A DNA stretch of 32,805 nucleotides from Mitsuaria sp. GD03876. GTDB taxonomy: Bacteria; Pseudomonadota; Gammaproteobacteria; Burkholderiales; Burkholderiaceae_C. Shown piece by piece: positions 17,610-26,453 of this stretch (its first letter is position 1; each line of letters starts with the position of its first letter). The stretch covers positions 1 through 32,805 of the forward strand of contig NZ_JAOCCU010000063.1 of the NCBI RefSeq assembly GCF_029840635.1. Reading direction: 5' to 3'. Position numbers and translations under genes: made by a program. The notes beneath the pieces were generated by a model that searched no databases, was not told where the DNA came from, and saw only the letters and a list, made by a program, of their open reading frames with translations.

Positions 17610-18262
17610 GCGTCGTGCCGAGGACCGTCGCCGTCGTCGACTACGGCATGGGCAACCTGCGCTCGGTGTCGCAGGCGGTGCTGGCCGCGGCGCAGGACCA
17701 GGGCGTGAAGGTCGTCATCACCTCGCGGCCCGAGGAGGTCCACGCCGCCGAGCGCGTCGTGCTGCCCGGCCAGGGCGCGATGCGCGACTGCATGTGCGAG
17801 CTCGCCGAGTCGGGGCTGAAGGAAGCGGTGCTGGACGCGGCGGCGAACAAGCCGCTGATGGGCGTGTGCGTGGGCATGCAGATGCTGCTGGACCACAGCG
17901 AGGAGCAGGACACGCCGGGCCTGGGCCTGATCCCGGGCCAGGTGAGGCGCTTCCGGCTGGACGGCCAGCTGCAGCCCGACGGCAGCCGCTTCAAGGTGCC
18001 GCAGATGGGCTGGAACCGGGTGCGCCAGACGCGGGCGCATCCCGTCTGGGGCGAGGTGCCGGACGAGAGCTGGTTCTACTTCGTCCACAGCTTCTACGCC
18101 GAGACGTCGGACCCGCGCGACAGCGCCGGGTCGAGCGACTACGGCCTGCGCTTTACCTGTGCGGTGGCGCGGGATAACATTTTTGCCACCCAATTCCACC
18201 CCGAGAAAAGTGCCGCGTCCGGGCTCGCCCTGTACCGCAATTTCCTGCACTGGACGCCGTGA
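17606..18262 (+). CDS. hisH: Imidazole glycerol phosphate synthase, glutaminase subunit
   Basis: A class I glutamine amidotransferase that supplies ammonia to HisF. The 218 residues include [14 protein letters not shown] at the start, the oxyanion region [11 protein letters not shown], the nucleophile elbow [12 protein letters not shown], and the catalytic His-Glu pair in [16 protein letters not shown] at 17606 overlaps the hisB stop and is preferred; GTG at 17615 is an alternative beginning three codons later. A 66-bp gap without a clear hairpin leads to hisA. Confidence 0.97.
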   Translation: MSVVPRTVAVVDYGMGNLRSVSQAVLAAAQDQGVKVVITSRPEEVHAAERVVLPGQGAMRDCMCELAESGLKEAVLDAAANKPLMGVCVGMQMLLDHSEEQDTPGLGLIPGQVRRFRLDGQLQPDGSRFKVPQMGWNRVRQTRAHPVWGEVPDESWFYFVHSFYAETSDPRDSAGSSDYGLRFTCAVARDNIFATQFHPEKSAASGLALYRNFLHWTP

Positions 18263-18328
18263 GGCGCGGTCGCCGGTCTTGCGCCCTTTTCTCTTCCATC
18301 CCTTCCTTCACCCCCTGTCCATTCGGCC

Positions 18329-19072
18329 ATGCTGCTGATTCCCGCGATCGACCTGAAAGACGGCAAGTGCGTCCGCCTCAAGCAAGGCGACATGAACGAC
18401 TCCACGACCTTCGGGGAAGACCCGGCCGAGATGGCGCGCCGATGGGTCGACGCCGGGGCCCGGCGCCTGCACCTGGTGGACCTGAACGGCGCCTTCGCCG
18501 GCAAGCCGGTCAACGAGGCGGCGATCAAGGCGATCCTGCGCGAGGTCGGCGACGACATCCCGGTGCAGCTGGGCGGCGGCATCCGCGACCTGGACACGAT
18601 CGAGCGCTACCTCGACGACGGCCTGTCCTACGTGATCATCGGCACCGCGGCGGTGAAGAACCCCGGCTTCCTGAAGGACGCGGCGTCGGCCTTCGGCGGC
18701 CACATCATCGTGGGCCTGGACGCCAAGGACGGCAAGGTCGCCACCGACGGCTGGAGCAAGCTGACCGGCCATGAGGTCATCGACCTGGCCAAGAAGTTCG
18801 AGGACTACGGCATCGAGGGCGTCATCTACACCGACATCGGCCGCGACGGCATGCTCACCGGCATCAACATCGACGCGACGGTGAAGCTGGCGCAGGCGCT
18901 GTCGATCCCGGTGATCGCCTCGGGCGGGCTGTCCAACATCGCCGACATCGAAGCGCTGTGCGCGGTCGAATCGGAAGGCGTGGGCGGCGTCATCTGCGGC
19001 CGCGCGATCTACACCGGCGACCTCGACTTCGCCGGCGCGCAGCGGCGCGCCGACGAGCTGAACGGGGGCTGA
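18329..19072 (+). CDS. hisA: Phosphoribosylformimino-5-aminoimidazole carboxamide ribotide isomerase
   Basis: A TIM-barrel isomerase (ProFAR isomerase) of 247 residues. The start [20 protein letters not shown] carries the catalytic aspartate D8. The second catalytic aspartate is in [12 protein letters not shown]. Phosphate-binding loops LGGGIRD and IASGGLSN are clear, and the half-barrel duplication typical of HisA/HisF is visible. ATG at 18329 gives the standard N-terminus. hisF begins 3 nt after its stop. Confidence 0.98.
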   Translation: MLLIPAIDLKDGKCVRLKQGDMNDSTTFGEDPAEMARRWVDAGARRLHLVDLNGAFAGKPVNEAAIKAILREVGDDIPVQLGGGIRDLDTIERYLDDGLSYVIIGTAAVKNPGFLKDAASAFGGHIIVGLDAKDGKVATDGWSKLTGHEVIDLAKKFEDYGIEGVIYTDIGRDGMLTGINIDATVKLAQALSIPVIASGGLSNIADIEALCAVESEGVGGVICGRAIYTGDLDFAGAQRRADELNGG

Positions 19073-19075
19073 GCG

Positions 19076-19846
19076 GTGCTGGCCAAGCGGATCATCCCGT
19101 GCCTGGACGTGACCGGCGGTCGCGTCGTCAAGGGCGTCAACTTCGTCGAACTGCGTGACGCCGGCGATCCGGTCGAGATCGCGGCCCGCTACAACGAGCA
19201 GGGCGCCGACGAGCTGACCTTCCTCGACATCACCGCCACCAGCGACGGCCGCGACCTGATCCTTCCGATCATCGAGCGCGTGGCGTCGCAGGTCTTCATC
19301 CCGCTGACGGTCGGCGGGGGCGTGCGCTCGGTCGCCGACGTGCGGCGGCTGCTGAACGCGGGCGCGGACAAGGTCAGCTTCAATTCGGCCGCGGTCGCGG
19401 ACCCCGAGTTGATCCGCGCGGCGTCGGAGAAGTACGGCGCGCAATGCATCGTCGTGGCCATCGACGCCAAGCGGCGCGTGAACGCCGACGGCAGCGCCGG
19501 CTGGGATGTGTACACCCATGGCGGCCGCAAGAACACCGGCATGGACGCCGTCGAGTGGGCGACCCGGATGGCCGAATTCGGCGCGGGCGAGATCCTGCTG
19601 ACCAGCATGGACCGCGACGGCACGAAGAGCGGCTTCGACCTGGCGCTGACGCGCGCGGTGTCGGACGCGGTGGGCGTGCCGGTGATCGCCTCGGGCGGCG
19701 TCGGCTCCTTGCAGGACCTGGCCGACGGCATCACCAAGGGCGGCGCCGACGCGGTGCTGGCCGCGAGCATCTTCCATTACGGCGATCACACCGTCGGCGA
19801 GGCCAAGGCGCTGATGGCGTCGCAGGGCATTCCGGTCCGGCAATGA
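19076..19846 (+). CDS. hisF: Imidazole glycerol phosphate synthase, cyclase subunit
   Basis: A TIM-barrel cyclase of 256 residues that uses ammonia from HisH to make imidazole glycerol phosphate and AICAR. Catalytic residues lie in [15 protein letters not shown] (D11) and [14 protein letters not shown] (D130 region). Phosphate loops VGGGVRS and IASGGVGS are present. GTG at 19076 is the start, giving [12 protein letters not shown]. It follows hisA by 3 nt, and its stop overlaps the ATG of rsmD by 4 nt. The usual next genes, hisI and hisE, are not here. Confidence 0.98.
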   Translation: MLAKRIIPCLDVTGGRVVKGVNFVELRDAGDPVEIAARYNEQGADELTFLDITATSDGRDLILPIIERVASQVFIPLTVGGGVRSVADVRRLLNAGADKVSFNSAAVADPELIRAASEKYGAQCIVVAIDAKRRVNADGSAGWDVYTHGGRKNTGMDAVEWATRMAEFGAGEILLTSMDRDGTKSGFDLALTRAVSDAVGVPVIASGGVGSLQDLADGITKGGADAVLAASIFHYGDHTVGEAKALMASQGIPVRQ

Positions 19847-20415
19847 GCGGGGCGGGAGGGCGCGGCGAAGTCCGCATCGTCGGCGGCATCTGGAAGCGCT
19901 CGAAGCTGCCGGTGCCGGTCAGCGAGGGTCTGCGGCCGACGCCGGACCGGGTGCGGGAGACCGTCTTCAACTGGCTGGGCCAGGACCTGAGCGGCTGGCG
20001 CGTGCTGGACGCGTTCGCGGGCAGCGGGGCGCTGGGCTTCGAGGCCGCGTCGCGCGGCGCGGCGAAGGTCGTGCTGCTGGAGCGCGACGGCAAGCTGGCC
20101 GCCGCGCTGCGGGCCAACCTCAAGCGGCTGGACAAGGACAACACCGTCCCGATGAGCATCGAGGGCGCCGATGCGCTGGCGTGGATGCGGCGCGGGGCGG
20201 CGGGCTCGTTCGACCTCGTGTTCCTGGATCCGCCGTTCGCGCAGGACCTGTTCGTCGCCGCGCTGACGGCGGCGGCGCCGCTGCTGGCGGAGAACGGGCT
20301 GATCTACCTGGAGTCGGCCGCGCCGGTGGAAGCGCCGCCGGAACTCGGCTTGACCGTGTGGAAGGAAGGGCGGGCCGGGGCGGTGCATTACCGGCTGCTG
20401 CGCCGCGGCGGATAA
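19843..20415 (+). CDS. rsmD: 16S rRNA (guanine966-N2)-methyltransferase
   Basis: A SAM-dependent enzyme that methylates G966 of 16S rRNA during 30S assembly. The 190 residues include [33 protein letters not shown], motif [21 protein letters not shown], and the catalytic [11 protein letters not shown] (DPPF). ATG at 19843 overlaps the hisF stop, so this housekeeping RNA-modification gene is translationally coupled to the histidine operon. The next gene, coaD, starts after 9 nt; rsmD-coaD is a common pair in proteobacteria. Confidence 0.96.
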   Translation: MSGAGGRGEVRIVGGIWKRSKLPVPVSEGLRPTPDRVRETVFNWLGQDLSGWRVLDAFAGSGALGFEAASRGAAKVVLLERDGKLAAALRANLKRLDKDNTVPMSIEGADALAWMRRGAAGSFDLVFLDPPFAQDLFVAALTAAAPLLAENGLIYLESAAPVEAPPELGLTVWKEGRAGAVHYRLLRRGG

Positions 20416-20424
20416 TTCGCCCCC

Positions 20425-20934
20425 ATGACTTCCCAGACCCTGCTGACCGCCGTCTATCCCGGCACGTTCGACCCGATGACCCTCGGCCACGAGGATCTGG
20501 TGCGCCGCGCGAGCGGGCTGTTCGAGCGCCTGGTGCTGGCGGTGGCCGCGGGCCACCACAAGAAGACGATGTTCAGCGTCGAGGAGCGGCTGGACATGGC
20601 GCGCCGGGTGGTGGCGGATTACCCCAACGTCGAGGTCATCGCCTTCAAGGGGCTGCTGCGCGATTTCGTCCTCGAGCACAACGGCAAGGTCATCGTGCGC
20701 GGGCTGCGGGCGGTGTCGGACTTCGAGTACGAATTCCAGATGGCCGGCATGAACCGGCAGCTGATGCCCGATGTCGAGACGGTGTTCCTGACGCCGTCGG
20801 ACCATGTCCAGTTCATCTCCTCGACCTTCGTCCGGGAGATCGCGAGCCTGGGCGGCGAGGTCTCGAAGTTCGTCTCGCCGCTGGTGCACGAGCGGCTGAT
20901 CGAGCGTGTCGCGAAGCAACGCATGGAGCAGTAA
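20425..20934 (+). CDS. coaD: Pantetheine-phosphate adenylyltransferase
   Basis: The penultimate enzyme of coenzyme A biosynthesis, which transfers AMP from ATP to 4'-phosphopantetheine. The 169 residues match the family length. The nucleotidyltransferase motif is [18 protein letters not shown] (T/HxGH type), with [21 protein letters not shown] and the C-terminal [18 protein letters not shown] all diagnostic. It follows rsmD by 9 nt and precedes the ferredoxin gene by 3 nt, forming the rsmD-coaD-ferredoxin string familiar from betaproteobacteria. Confidence 0.98.
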   Translation: MTSQTLLTAVYPGTFDPMTLGHEDLVRRASGLFERLVLAVAAGHHKKTMFSVEERLDMARRVVADYPNVEVIAFKGLLRDFVLEHNGKVIVRGLRAVSDFEYEFQMAGMNRQLMPDVETVFLTPSDHVQFISSTFVREIASLGGEVSKFVSPLVHERLIERVAKQRMEQ

Positions 20935-21192
<258 letters not shown>

Positions 21193-21193
21193 G

Positions 21194-21211
21194 GGCCGAG
21201 TCCTCTCGGCC
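21194..21211. terminator. Hairpin between convergent ferredoxin and cobC genes
   Basis: A 7-bp perfect stem (GGCCGAG / CTCGGCC) with loop TCCT starts 2 nt after the ferredoxin stop and 13 bp before the end of cobC. No T tract follows on either strand, so it is only a plausible shared terminator, judged by its position. Confidence 0.45.
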
Positions 21212-21223
21212 ACGGGGCCGACC

Positions 21224-21757
21224 TCACAGCTCCCAGCGTTCTCCATAGGCCGGCGGGGCCGGCCAGCGGTCCGCGCGCGGCGGCTCCAGCGGATGCTCCC
21301 GCGTCCATCGCCGCGCCAGCATCCAGCCCCCGTGGCTGACGACCAGCCCGCCCTCGGACCAACCCGAAGCGCGCTCGAGCAAGGCGTTCAGCGGCTCGCC
21401 GCCCGCGGGCGCGAACCGCGCGAAGTCCGCGACCCAGGCGTCGATCTCCGCCTTCGGGATCTCGGACCACGGCTGGCCGTCCCAGGCGCCGAAGTCGATC
21501 TCGGCGAGCGCCGGATCGATGCGGTGCCGCCATCCCCATCGCCTGAGCCACCGGCCGACGTCGGCGCAGCGCCGCAGCGGCGAGGTCCAGATCTCATGGG
21601 CCAGCCGATGTCGCCGCGCATGGGCCTGGATGCGGCGCGCGAGCCGCTTCGCGCGGCGCGGATCCACCGGCAGGTCGCAGCGCGCGCCGACGCACAGGCC
21701 GGCGGCGCCGTCGGGCCGGGGGTGCCGCCAGATGCTGAGGCGGGGCGCCGCGCTCAT
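21224..21757 (-). CDS. cobC: Histidine phosphatase, probable alpha-ribazole phosphatase
   Basis: A 177-residue histidine-phosphatase (phosphoglycerate mutase-like) protein. The N-terminal motif is IWRHPRPDG (residues 9-17), with R-H as the phosphate site and H12 the likely nucleophile; the family more often has RHG. Other landmarks are TSPLRRCADVGRWL, LAEIDFGAWDGQPW and the second histidine in VVSHGGW. Its ATG is 1 nt after the stop of cobS on the same strand, and this linkage supports a role in removing the 5'-phosphate of alpha-ribazole phosphate in cobalamin assembly. Without that neighbour I would call it only a histidine phosphatase. cobU and cobT, often clustered with these, are not in the window. 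Confidence 0.82.
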   Translation of the reverse strand: MSAAPRLSIWRHPRPDGAAGLCVGARCDLPVDPRRAKRLARRIQAHARRHRLAHEIWTSPLRRCADVGRWLRRWGWRHRIDPALAEIDFGAWDGQPWSEIPKAEIDAWVADFARFAPAGGEPLNALLERASGWSEGGLVVSHGGWMLARRWTREHPLEPPRADRWPAPPAYGERWEL

Positions 21758-21758
21758 G

Positions 21759-22553
21759 TCAGTTCAACGGGAACAGCGGTGCCAGGCCCAGGAAGGCCAG
21801 CAGCGCGCCCAGTTCGACGACCTGTTGCGTCGCGCCGAGCGTGTCGCCGGTGTAGCCCTGCAGCCGGCGTTCCAGCAACGACTGCATGTAGAAGGTCAGG
21901 CCGGCGGCGACGATCACCGCGCCGAGCATCAACGGCACCTCGTCCGGCATCAGCCAGGCGCCGGCGATCGTCGCGAGCACGACGAGTCCGAGCGCGATCG
22001 TCAGGCCGGGTCCGCTGATCTGCGTCGCCAGCGGCTTGGCTTTCGCGTGCTCGGCGTCGCCGGCATAGGGCAGGGCGTGGAGCAGCCAGACCGGCGCCGC
22101 GCGCGACGCGACGTGCGCCCAGACGATGGCCAGCAGCGCGAGCGTCGGATCGGTATCGGCGAGTCCCAGCAGCACCGTCGCCTTCAGGCCGAGGACCAGG
22201 ATCAATCCCAGCGCGCCGTAGCTGCCGATGCGCGAGTCCTTCATGATGACGAGGGCCTTCTCGCGCGAGACCGCGCCGCCGAGCGCGTCGCAGCTGTCGG
22301 CCAGGCCGTCCTCGTGGAAGCCGCCGGTGAGCCAGACGCTGGCCGCCATGGCCAGGCCGACCGCGACGGTCGCCGGGAACACCAGCATCGCGGCCCACAT
22401 CACGAGGGCGGAGAACCCGCCCACGACGAGTCCGACGAGCGGGAAGTACCGGGCGCACTGCTGCAGCCAGGCGGGTTCGAAGCCGACCCATCGCGGCACC
22501 GGCACGCGCGTGAAGAACTGCAGGGCGATGAAGAACAGGCGGAGTTGATGCAT
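21759..22553 (-). CDS. cobS: Adenosylcobinamide-GDP ribazoletransferase (cobalamin synthase)
   Basis: An integral membrane enzyme that joins adenosylcobinamide-GDP to alpha-ribazole or its phosphate, making adenosylcobalamin. The 264 residues match the family. The diagnostic N-terminus FFIALQFFTRVPVP is followed by RYFPLVGLVVGG, then the metal/active-site segment LTGGFHEDGLADSCDALGG and KDSRIGSYGALGL. About six hydrophobic segments are evident. The C-terminal part contains GYTGDTLGATQQVVEL, also typical. It lies 34 bp downstream of the response-regulator gene and 1 nt upstream of cobC, all on the minus strand, so all three could be cotranscribed. Confidence 0.96.
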   Translation of the reverse strand: MHQLRLFFIALQFFTRVPVPRWVGFEPAWLQQCARYFPLVGLVVGGFSALVMWAAMLVFPATVAVGLAMAASVWLTGGFHEDGLADSCDALGGAVSREKALVIMKDSRIGSYGALGLILVLGLKATVLLGLADTDPTLALLAIVWAHVASRAAPVWLLHALPYAGDAEHAKAKPLATQISGPGLTIALGLVVLATIAGAWLMPDEVPLMLGAVIVAAGLTFYMQSLLERRLQGYTGDTLGATQQVVELGALLAFLGLAPLFPLN

Positions 22554-22587
22554 GAGGCCGACCGGAAACCGGCCGCGATCATAAGAG

Positions 22588-23547
22588 TCATGCAGTCAAG
22601 CGCCCGCGATCCCGCTCCAGCAGCCCCTCGTACGCGATCGCGACGTTGGCGCAGAAGATGTCGAGCATCTCCAGCCCTTCGTCGTCGAGCGGGTCCGACA
22701 GCACCATGTAGAGCAAGCTCTCGTTGCCCGAGTGGGTGCGGTAGTAGCCGATGAACCGCCCGTCCTCGAACACGCTCTTGCGCGTGAGCAGCCCGCGGTC
22801 CAGCGCCTCGCGCACGTCGGCGGGCAGGTCGGAGACGGCTTCCTCGCCCAGCAGGCCCTGGTACTCGGAGGTGGCGGCCAGCACCTGCAGCCGGCCTTCG
22901 GCGTGGGAGGCGGCGTACATGCGGCTCGCGCAGAGGCCTTGCGCCTGGTAGCCGAGCATGTGCCCGACCTGTTCCAGCAACGCCGAGGCGAAGTGGCGCA
23001 GGTTGCTCGAGTCGTGGATCTGCGTGATCGCGTCGATGGAGCGCCGCAGCGCCGCGCGCGATTGCGACAGGATCACGATGTCCCGGTACGAGCGCAACGC
23101 CGAGTAGAAGACCGTGATCAGCTTGCGTTTGGTGAGCTCGGTCTTTTCCTTGTAGTCGTTGATGTCGTAGGTCTTGATGACGTGTTCCTCGGGCGCCTGC
23201 CCGGGCTGCCCGGTCCGCAGCACGATGCGCACCTGCGTGTTGCGCAGTTCCTCGCGGATGAAGCGGGCCACGTCCAGCCCGGCGTGCTCGGACTCCATGA
23301 CGACGTCCAGCAGGATCAGCGCGATGTCGTGGCGGTCGCGCAGGATGTCGCGGGCTTCGGGGCCGTTGTAGGCGTTGAGGAACTGGAGCTTGCGCCCGGC
23401 GAACTCGAAGTCCGCCATCACCAGCTGGGTGACCTGGTGCACGGCCGGGTCGTCGTCGACGATCATCACCACCCACGGGTCGAGCGCGCGCGTCCGGGCG
23501 TCCTCTCCCGGGTCCGGCAGCTCGTCGGCGAACACCATGTCGGTCAT
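22588..23547 (-). CDS. Response regulator with C-terminal DUF3369 domain
   Basis: A 319-residue signalling protein. Residues 25-145 form a receiver domain: VVMIVDDDPAVHQV with the acidic pair D31/D32, phosphoacceptor D81 in ILLDVVM, and a C-terminal segment VLRTGQPGQAPEEHVIKTYDINDYKEKTE characteristic of DUF3369-linked receivers. Residues about 155-315 form the GAF-like DUF3369 domain (SRAALRRSIDAITQIHDSSNLRHFASALL region). No HD-GYP, GGDEF, EAL or DNA-binding output domain is fused. The start ATG at 23547 is chosen because GGAGGG lies 6 nt upstream; longer in-frame starts lack this. There is no histidine kinase gene in the window. Role unknown; the diguanylate cyclase upstream suggests a c-di-GMP or sensory context. 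Confidence 0.88.
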   Translation of the reverse strand: MTDMVFADELPDPGEDARTRALDPWVVMIVDDDPAVHQVTQLVMADFEFAGRKLQFLNAYNGPEARDILRDRHDIALILLDVVMESEHAGLDVARFIREELRNTQVRIVLRTGQPGQAPEEHVIKTYDINDYKEKTELTKRKLITVFYSALRSYRDIVILSQSRAALRRSIDAITQIHDSSNLRHFASALLEQVGHMLGYQAQGLCASRMYAASHAEGRLQVLAATSEYQGLLGEEAVSDLPADVREALDRGLLTRKSVFEDGRFIGYYRTHSGNESLLYMVLSDPLDDEGLEMLDIFCANVAIAYEGLLERDRGRLTA

Positions 23548-23714
23548 CGGTCCCTCCCTCGCTGGCTCTTGAATGTGCGGGCCATTATCAGCAGCCGCCA
23601 TGACAAGGGAATCCGGACATGCGCGTCGTTTCCGCGCCGGATGTGGCCTTCGCACGGGGACGGGCGCGCGCGTCGCGCCGGCGGGCTCGCCGGACGGTGC
23701 CCGTCAGCGCGGGC

Positions 23715-24731
23715 TCAGCAGGTCGGCTCCAGCGGCACCGGGCCGGTGCGGCCGTGGCGCGCGCGCTTGGCCTCGTACATGCGCATGTCGGCGCATTCCA
23801 TCAGCGCGGTCGCGTCGCGCCAGTCCTCGGGGCAGCGCGAGGCGCCCATGCTGGCGCGCAGCTGCAGCACCCGTTCCATGTAGGCGAACGGGCCCTCGAT
23901 CGCCGCGTGGACGCGCTCCAGCGTCGATTCGAGGATCGCGGGCGAGCCCGCGTGCGTCAGCAGCACCGCGAACTCGTCGCCGCCGAGGCGGGCGACGGTG
24001 TCGGACTCGCGCGTGGCGCTGGCCAGGCGGCGGCTGAACTCGATGATGGCGGCGTCGCCGGCCGCGTGGCCGAGCGTGTCGTTGATGTGCTTGAGGCCGT
24101 CCATGTCCAGCAGCACGACGGCGATCGGCGGATCGCCGCGCTCGACCTCGGCGGTGGCATGGCGCAGCCGGTCCATGAACAGCGAGCGATTGGCCAGGCC
24201 GGTCATGTCGTCGTGGGTGGCGCGATGGAACAGGTCGTCGCGGCCGTAGCGGGTGGCCCAGTACATCGCCGCGCCCAGCACCTTGGACATCAGCGTCAGC
24301 ACCTCCACGTCGCCGCCGCCGAAGTTGCGGGCGTGCGAGGAGAAAGCCTTGAGCACGCCCACGGGCGTGCCCTGGTGGATCAGCGGCAGCACGATCATCG
24401 AGCGCAGGCCGACGCGGCGGCAGGCCTCGAGGTCGACGCGGCCGTCGGATTCGATGTCCTCGCAGATCAGCGGGATGCCCTGGCGCAGGCAGGTGCCGGA
24501 GAGGCTGCTGTCGCGCCGCACGCGCACGCCCAGCTGCTGGGCGGCGGCGCCGGCGACGGCGCGGTAGACGAGGTCCTCGCCCTCGGACAACTCGATGGCG
24601 GCGCCGTCGGCGTCGACGAGGTCGAGCGTGCCGTGGACGGAGAGCGACATCACGCCGGCCAGGTCCAGCCCGAGCTGGGCGACCTGGCTGTGGATCTCGA
24701 TGATGCGGAGAAGCGCTTCCCGGCTCGGCAT
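23715..24731 (-). CDS. GAF-domain diguanylate cyclase
   Basis: A 338-residue cytoplasmic enzyme expected to make c-di-GMP from two GTP. The GAF sensor domain spans about residues 15-160 (ELSEGEDLVYRAVAG, SLSGTCLRQGIPLICEDI, LRSMIVLPL, GVLKAFSSHARNF). The GGDEF domain spans about 170-325: HDDMTGLANRSLF, LLDMDGLKHINDTLGHAAGD, active site GGDEF at 250-254, and the product-inhibition I-site RESD at 241-244, five residues before it. Both catalytic and I-site motifs are intact, so it should be active and feedback-inhibited. There is no membrane segment. It lies 167 bp upstream of the DUF3369 regulator on the same strand and is divergent from the MFS gene. Confidence 0.95.
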   Translation of the reverse strand: MPSREALLRIIEIHSQVAQLGLDLAGVMSLSVHGTLDLVDADGAAIELSEGEDLVYRAVAGAAAQQLGVRVRRDSSLSGTCLRQGIPLICEDIESDGRVDLEACRRVGLRSMIVLPLIHQGTPVGVLKAFSSHARNFGGGDVEVLTLMSKVLGAAMYWATRYGRDDLFHRATHDDMTGLANRSLFMDRLRHATAEVERGDPPIAVVLLDMDGLKHINDTLGHAAGDAAIIEFSRRLASATRESDTVARLGGDEFAVLLTHAGSPAILESTLERVHAAIEGPFAYMERVLQLRASMGASRCPEDWRDATALMECADMRMYEAKRARHGRTGPVPLEPTC

Positions 24732-25038
24732 CGACTGCCCCGATCAGAACCGCTCCCTGTTCCGTGCCGGCCTCCTCCGCGCGCGCACTGTCGTGCGTCG
24801 ATGCGCGGGACCACCTGCCGGCGAGCCCTCAGTCTAGACCTCGCGCCGCCGCGATTCACCCCCCGTTTCCGGTGACGCGGCGGGGGGGCGCGGATCGGGG
24901 AATCCCCCTTGGCATCGGCGTCGCCAGTATCGGCGCGCCGCGTTTCGCGCTTGTGAACGATGTGCCGCCGCCACGTCCGCCCCCACCGCCGCCGTGTCTT
25001 TACGCAGGCATGGCGCGGCGTGCGCAGAATCGCGCCCC
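24732..25038. other. Intergenic region between divergent diguanylate cyclase and MFS genes
   Basis: 307 bp without a convincing gene. It must hold the promoters of both divergent genes, but no clear -35/-10 pair, operator palindrome or RNA stood out. It contains C-runs and G-runs (about 24857-24895) that could pair as a loose hairpin. Confidence 0.5.
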
Positions 25039-26340
25039 ATGCCAGAAAGCAAAACCTCATCCGCCGGCGCCGCGCCGGCCGCCGCTGCCGCCGCGATGCA
25101 GCCGTTCACCGCCTACCAGAAGCTCGCGGCCGGGCTGATGGCGCTGCTGCAGTTCACCGTGGTGCTGGACTTCATGATCATGTCGCCGCTGGGCGTGATG
25201 ATCATGCCGGCGCTGAAGATGAGCGCCGGGGAATTCGGCTCCGCCGTCTCGGCCTATGCGTTCAGCGCCGGCATCGCCGGGTTGCTGACCGCCGGGTTCG
25301 CCGACCGCTTCGACCGCAAGCGGCTGCTGCTGTTCTTCTTCGGCGGCTTCCTGCTGGGCACGCTGTGGTGCGGCCTGGCGACCAGTTTCGCGTCGCTGCT
25401 GGCCGCGCGCATCGTGACCGGGCTGTTCGGCGGCGTGATCGGCTCGATCGTGATGGCGATCACCGCCGACCTGTTCCCGCCCGCGCAGCGCGGCCGGGTG
25501 ATGGGCCTGCTGCAGGGCGGCTTCGCGGCCAGCCAGGTGCTGGGCCTGCCGTTCTCGATCTACCTGGCCTCGCGCTTCGACTGGCATGCGCCGTTCATGG
25601 CGATCGTGCTGTTCGGGCTGGTGGCCGCGCTGGTGATCGTGTTCAAGCTCCGGCCGGTTAACGCGCACCTGGGCGCGCGCGGCACCGGCCAGCACAGCGC
25701 CACGCGCCACCTGCTGCAGACGGTGCGCATCCCGCGCCAGCAGCTGGCCTTCGCGCTGACGGCGCTGCTGACGACGGGCGGCTTCATGCTGATGCCGTTC
25801 GCCAGCGCCTTCGTGGTGCACAACGTCGGCATCCCGCTGGACCACCTGCCCATCATTTACCTGATCACCGGCATCTGCACGCTGGTGTTCTCGCCGCTGA
25901 TCGGGCGTCTTTCGGACCGTGTCGGCGCGATGCCGGTGTTCTACGCGGGCTGCGCGATCACGATCGCGACGGTGGCGTTCTACACCCACCTGGGCGTGTC
26001 GCCGCTGTGGGTGCTGATCCTGGTGAACGTGGTGATGTTCGTGGGCATCTTCTCGCGCATGATCCCGGCCCAGGCCACGCTGGCGGGCGTGCCGGCGGCG
26101 GAGCAGCGCGGCTCGTTCAACGCGATCAACTCGGCGCTGCAGCAGCTCGCCGGCGGCCTGGCGTCGCTGGTGGCGGGGCACATCGTGCAGATCGGGCCGG
26201 ACGGCCACGTCAACGACTTCCCGCGCGTGGGGTATGTCGTGATCGGCTCGACGCTGGTGGCGGCGCTGCTGATGCGCCAGCTGGTGCGCGGCGCGCCGGC
26301 CGCGGGAGCGACCGCGGGACCGGCGGGCGCGGCGCGATAA
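25039..26340 (+). CDS. Major facilitator superfamily transporter
   Basis: A 433-residue inner-membrane secondary transporter of the MFS, with about 12 hydrophobic segments. The N-terminal half shows the motif-A loop GFADRFDRKRLLLFF between TM2 and TM3, and GVIGSIVMAITADLFPPAQRGRVMGLL in the TM4-TM5 region. The second half begins after a basic central loop (about 210-230) and includes a second motif-A-like loop GRLSDRVGAMP. The substrate is unknown; the topology resembles drug/sugar efflux members. ATG at 25039 is chosen because it is the first good start; an upstream in-frame start would add 15 implausible residues. The N-terminal 20 residues are Ala/Pro-rich. It is followed after 113 bp by an orphan amino-acid-binding protein. 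Confidence 0.92.
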   Translation: MPESKTSSAGAAPAAAAAAMQPFTAYQKLAAGLMALLQFTVVLDFMIMSPLGVMIMPALKMSAGEFGSAVSAYAFSAGIAGLLTAGFADRFDRKRLLLFFFGGFLLGTLWCGLATSFASLLAARIVTGLFGGVIGSIVMAITADLFPPAQRGRVMGLLQGGFAASQVLGLPFSIYLASRFDWHAPFMAIVLFGLVAALVIVFKLRPVNAHLGARGTGQHSATRHLLQTVRIPRQQLAFALTALLTTGGFMLMPFASAFVVHNVGIPLDHLPIIYLITGICTLVFSPLIGRLSDRVGAMPVFYAGCAITIATVAFYTHLGVSPLWVLILVNVVMFVGIFSRMIPAQATLAGVPAAEQRGSFNAINSALQQLAGGLASLVAGHIVQIGPDGHVNDFPRVGYVVIGSTLVAALLMRQLVRGAPAAGATAGPAGAAR

Positions 26341-26453
26341 GCGCCGGGCGTGACGTCCGACACGGTTGGACGGGAACCGGGACGCCTTCTGTTACATGGT
26401 TGGCGTGCCCGCCTCCCTAGAATTCAGGGTTTCCACCGACAAGAATCACTGCC

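Noticed and set aside
23678-23693. A 6-bp hairpin (CCGGCG / CGCCGG) downstream of the diguanylate cyclase gene.
   Set aside because: It is short, has no T tract and lies in a CG-rich stretch where such stems arise by chance.
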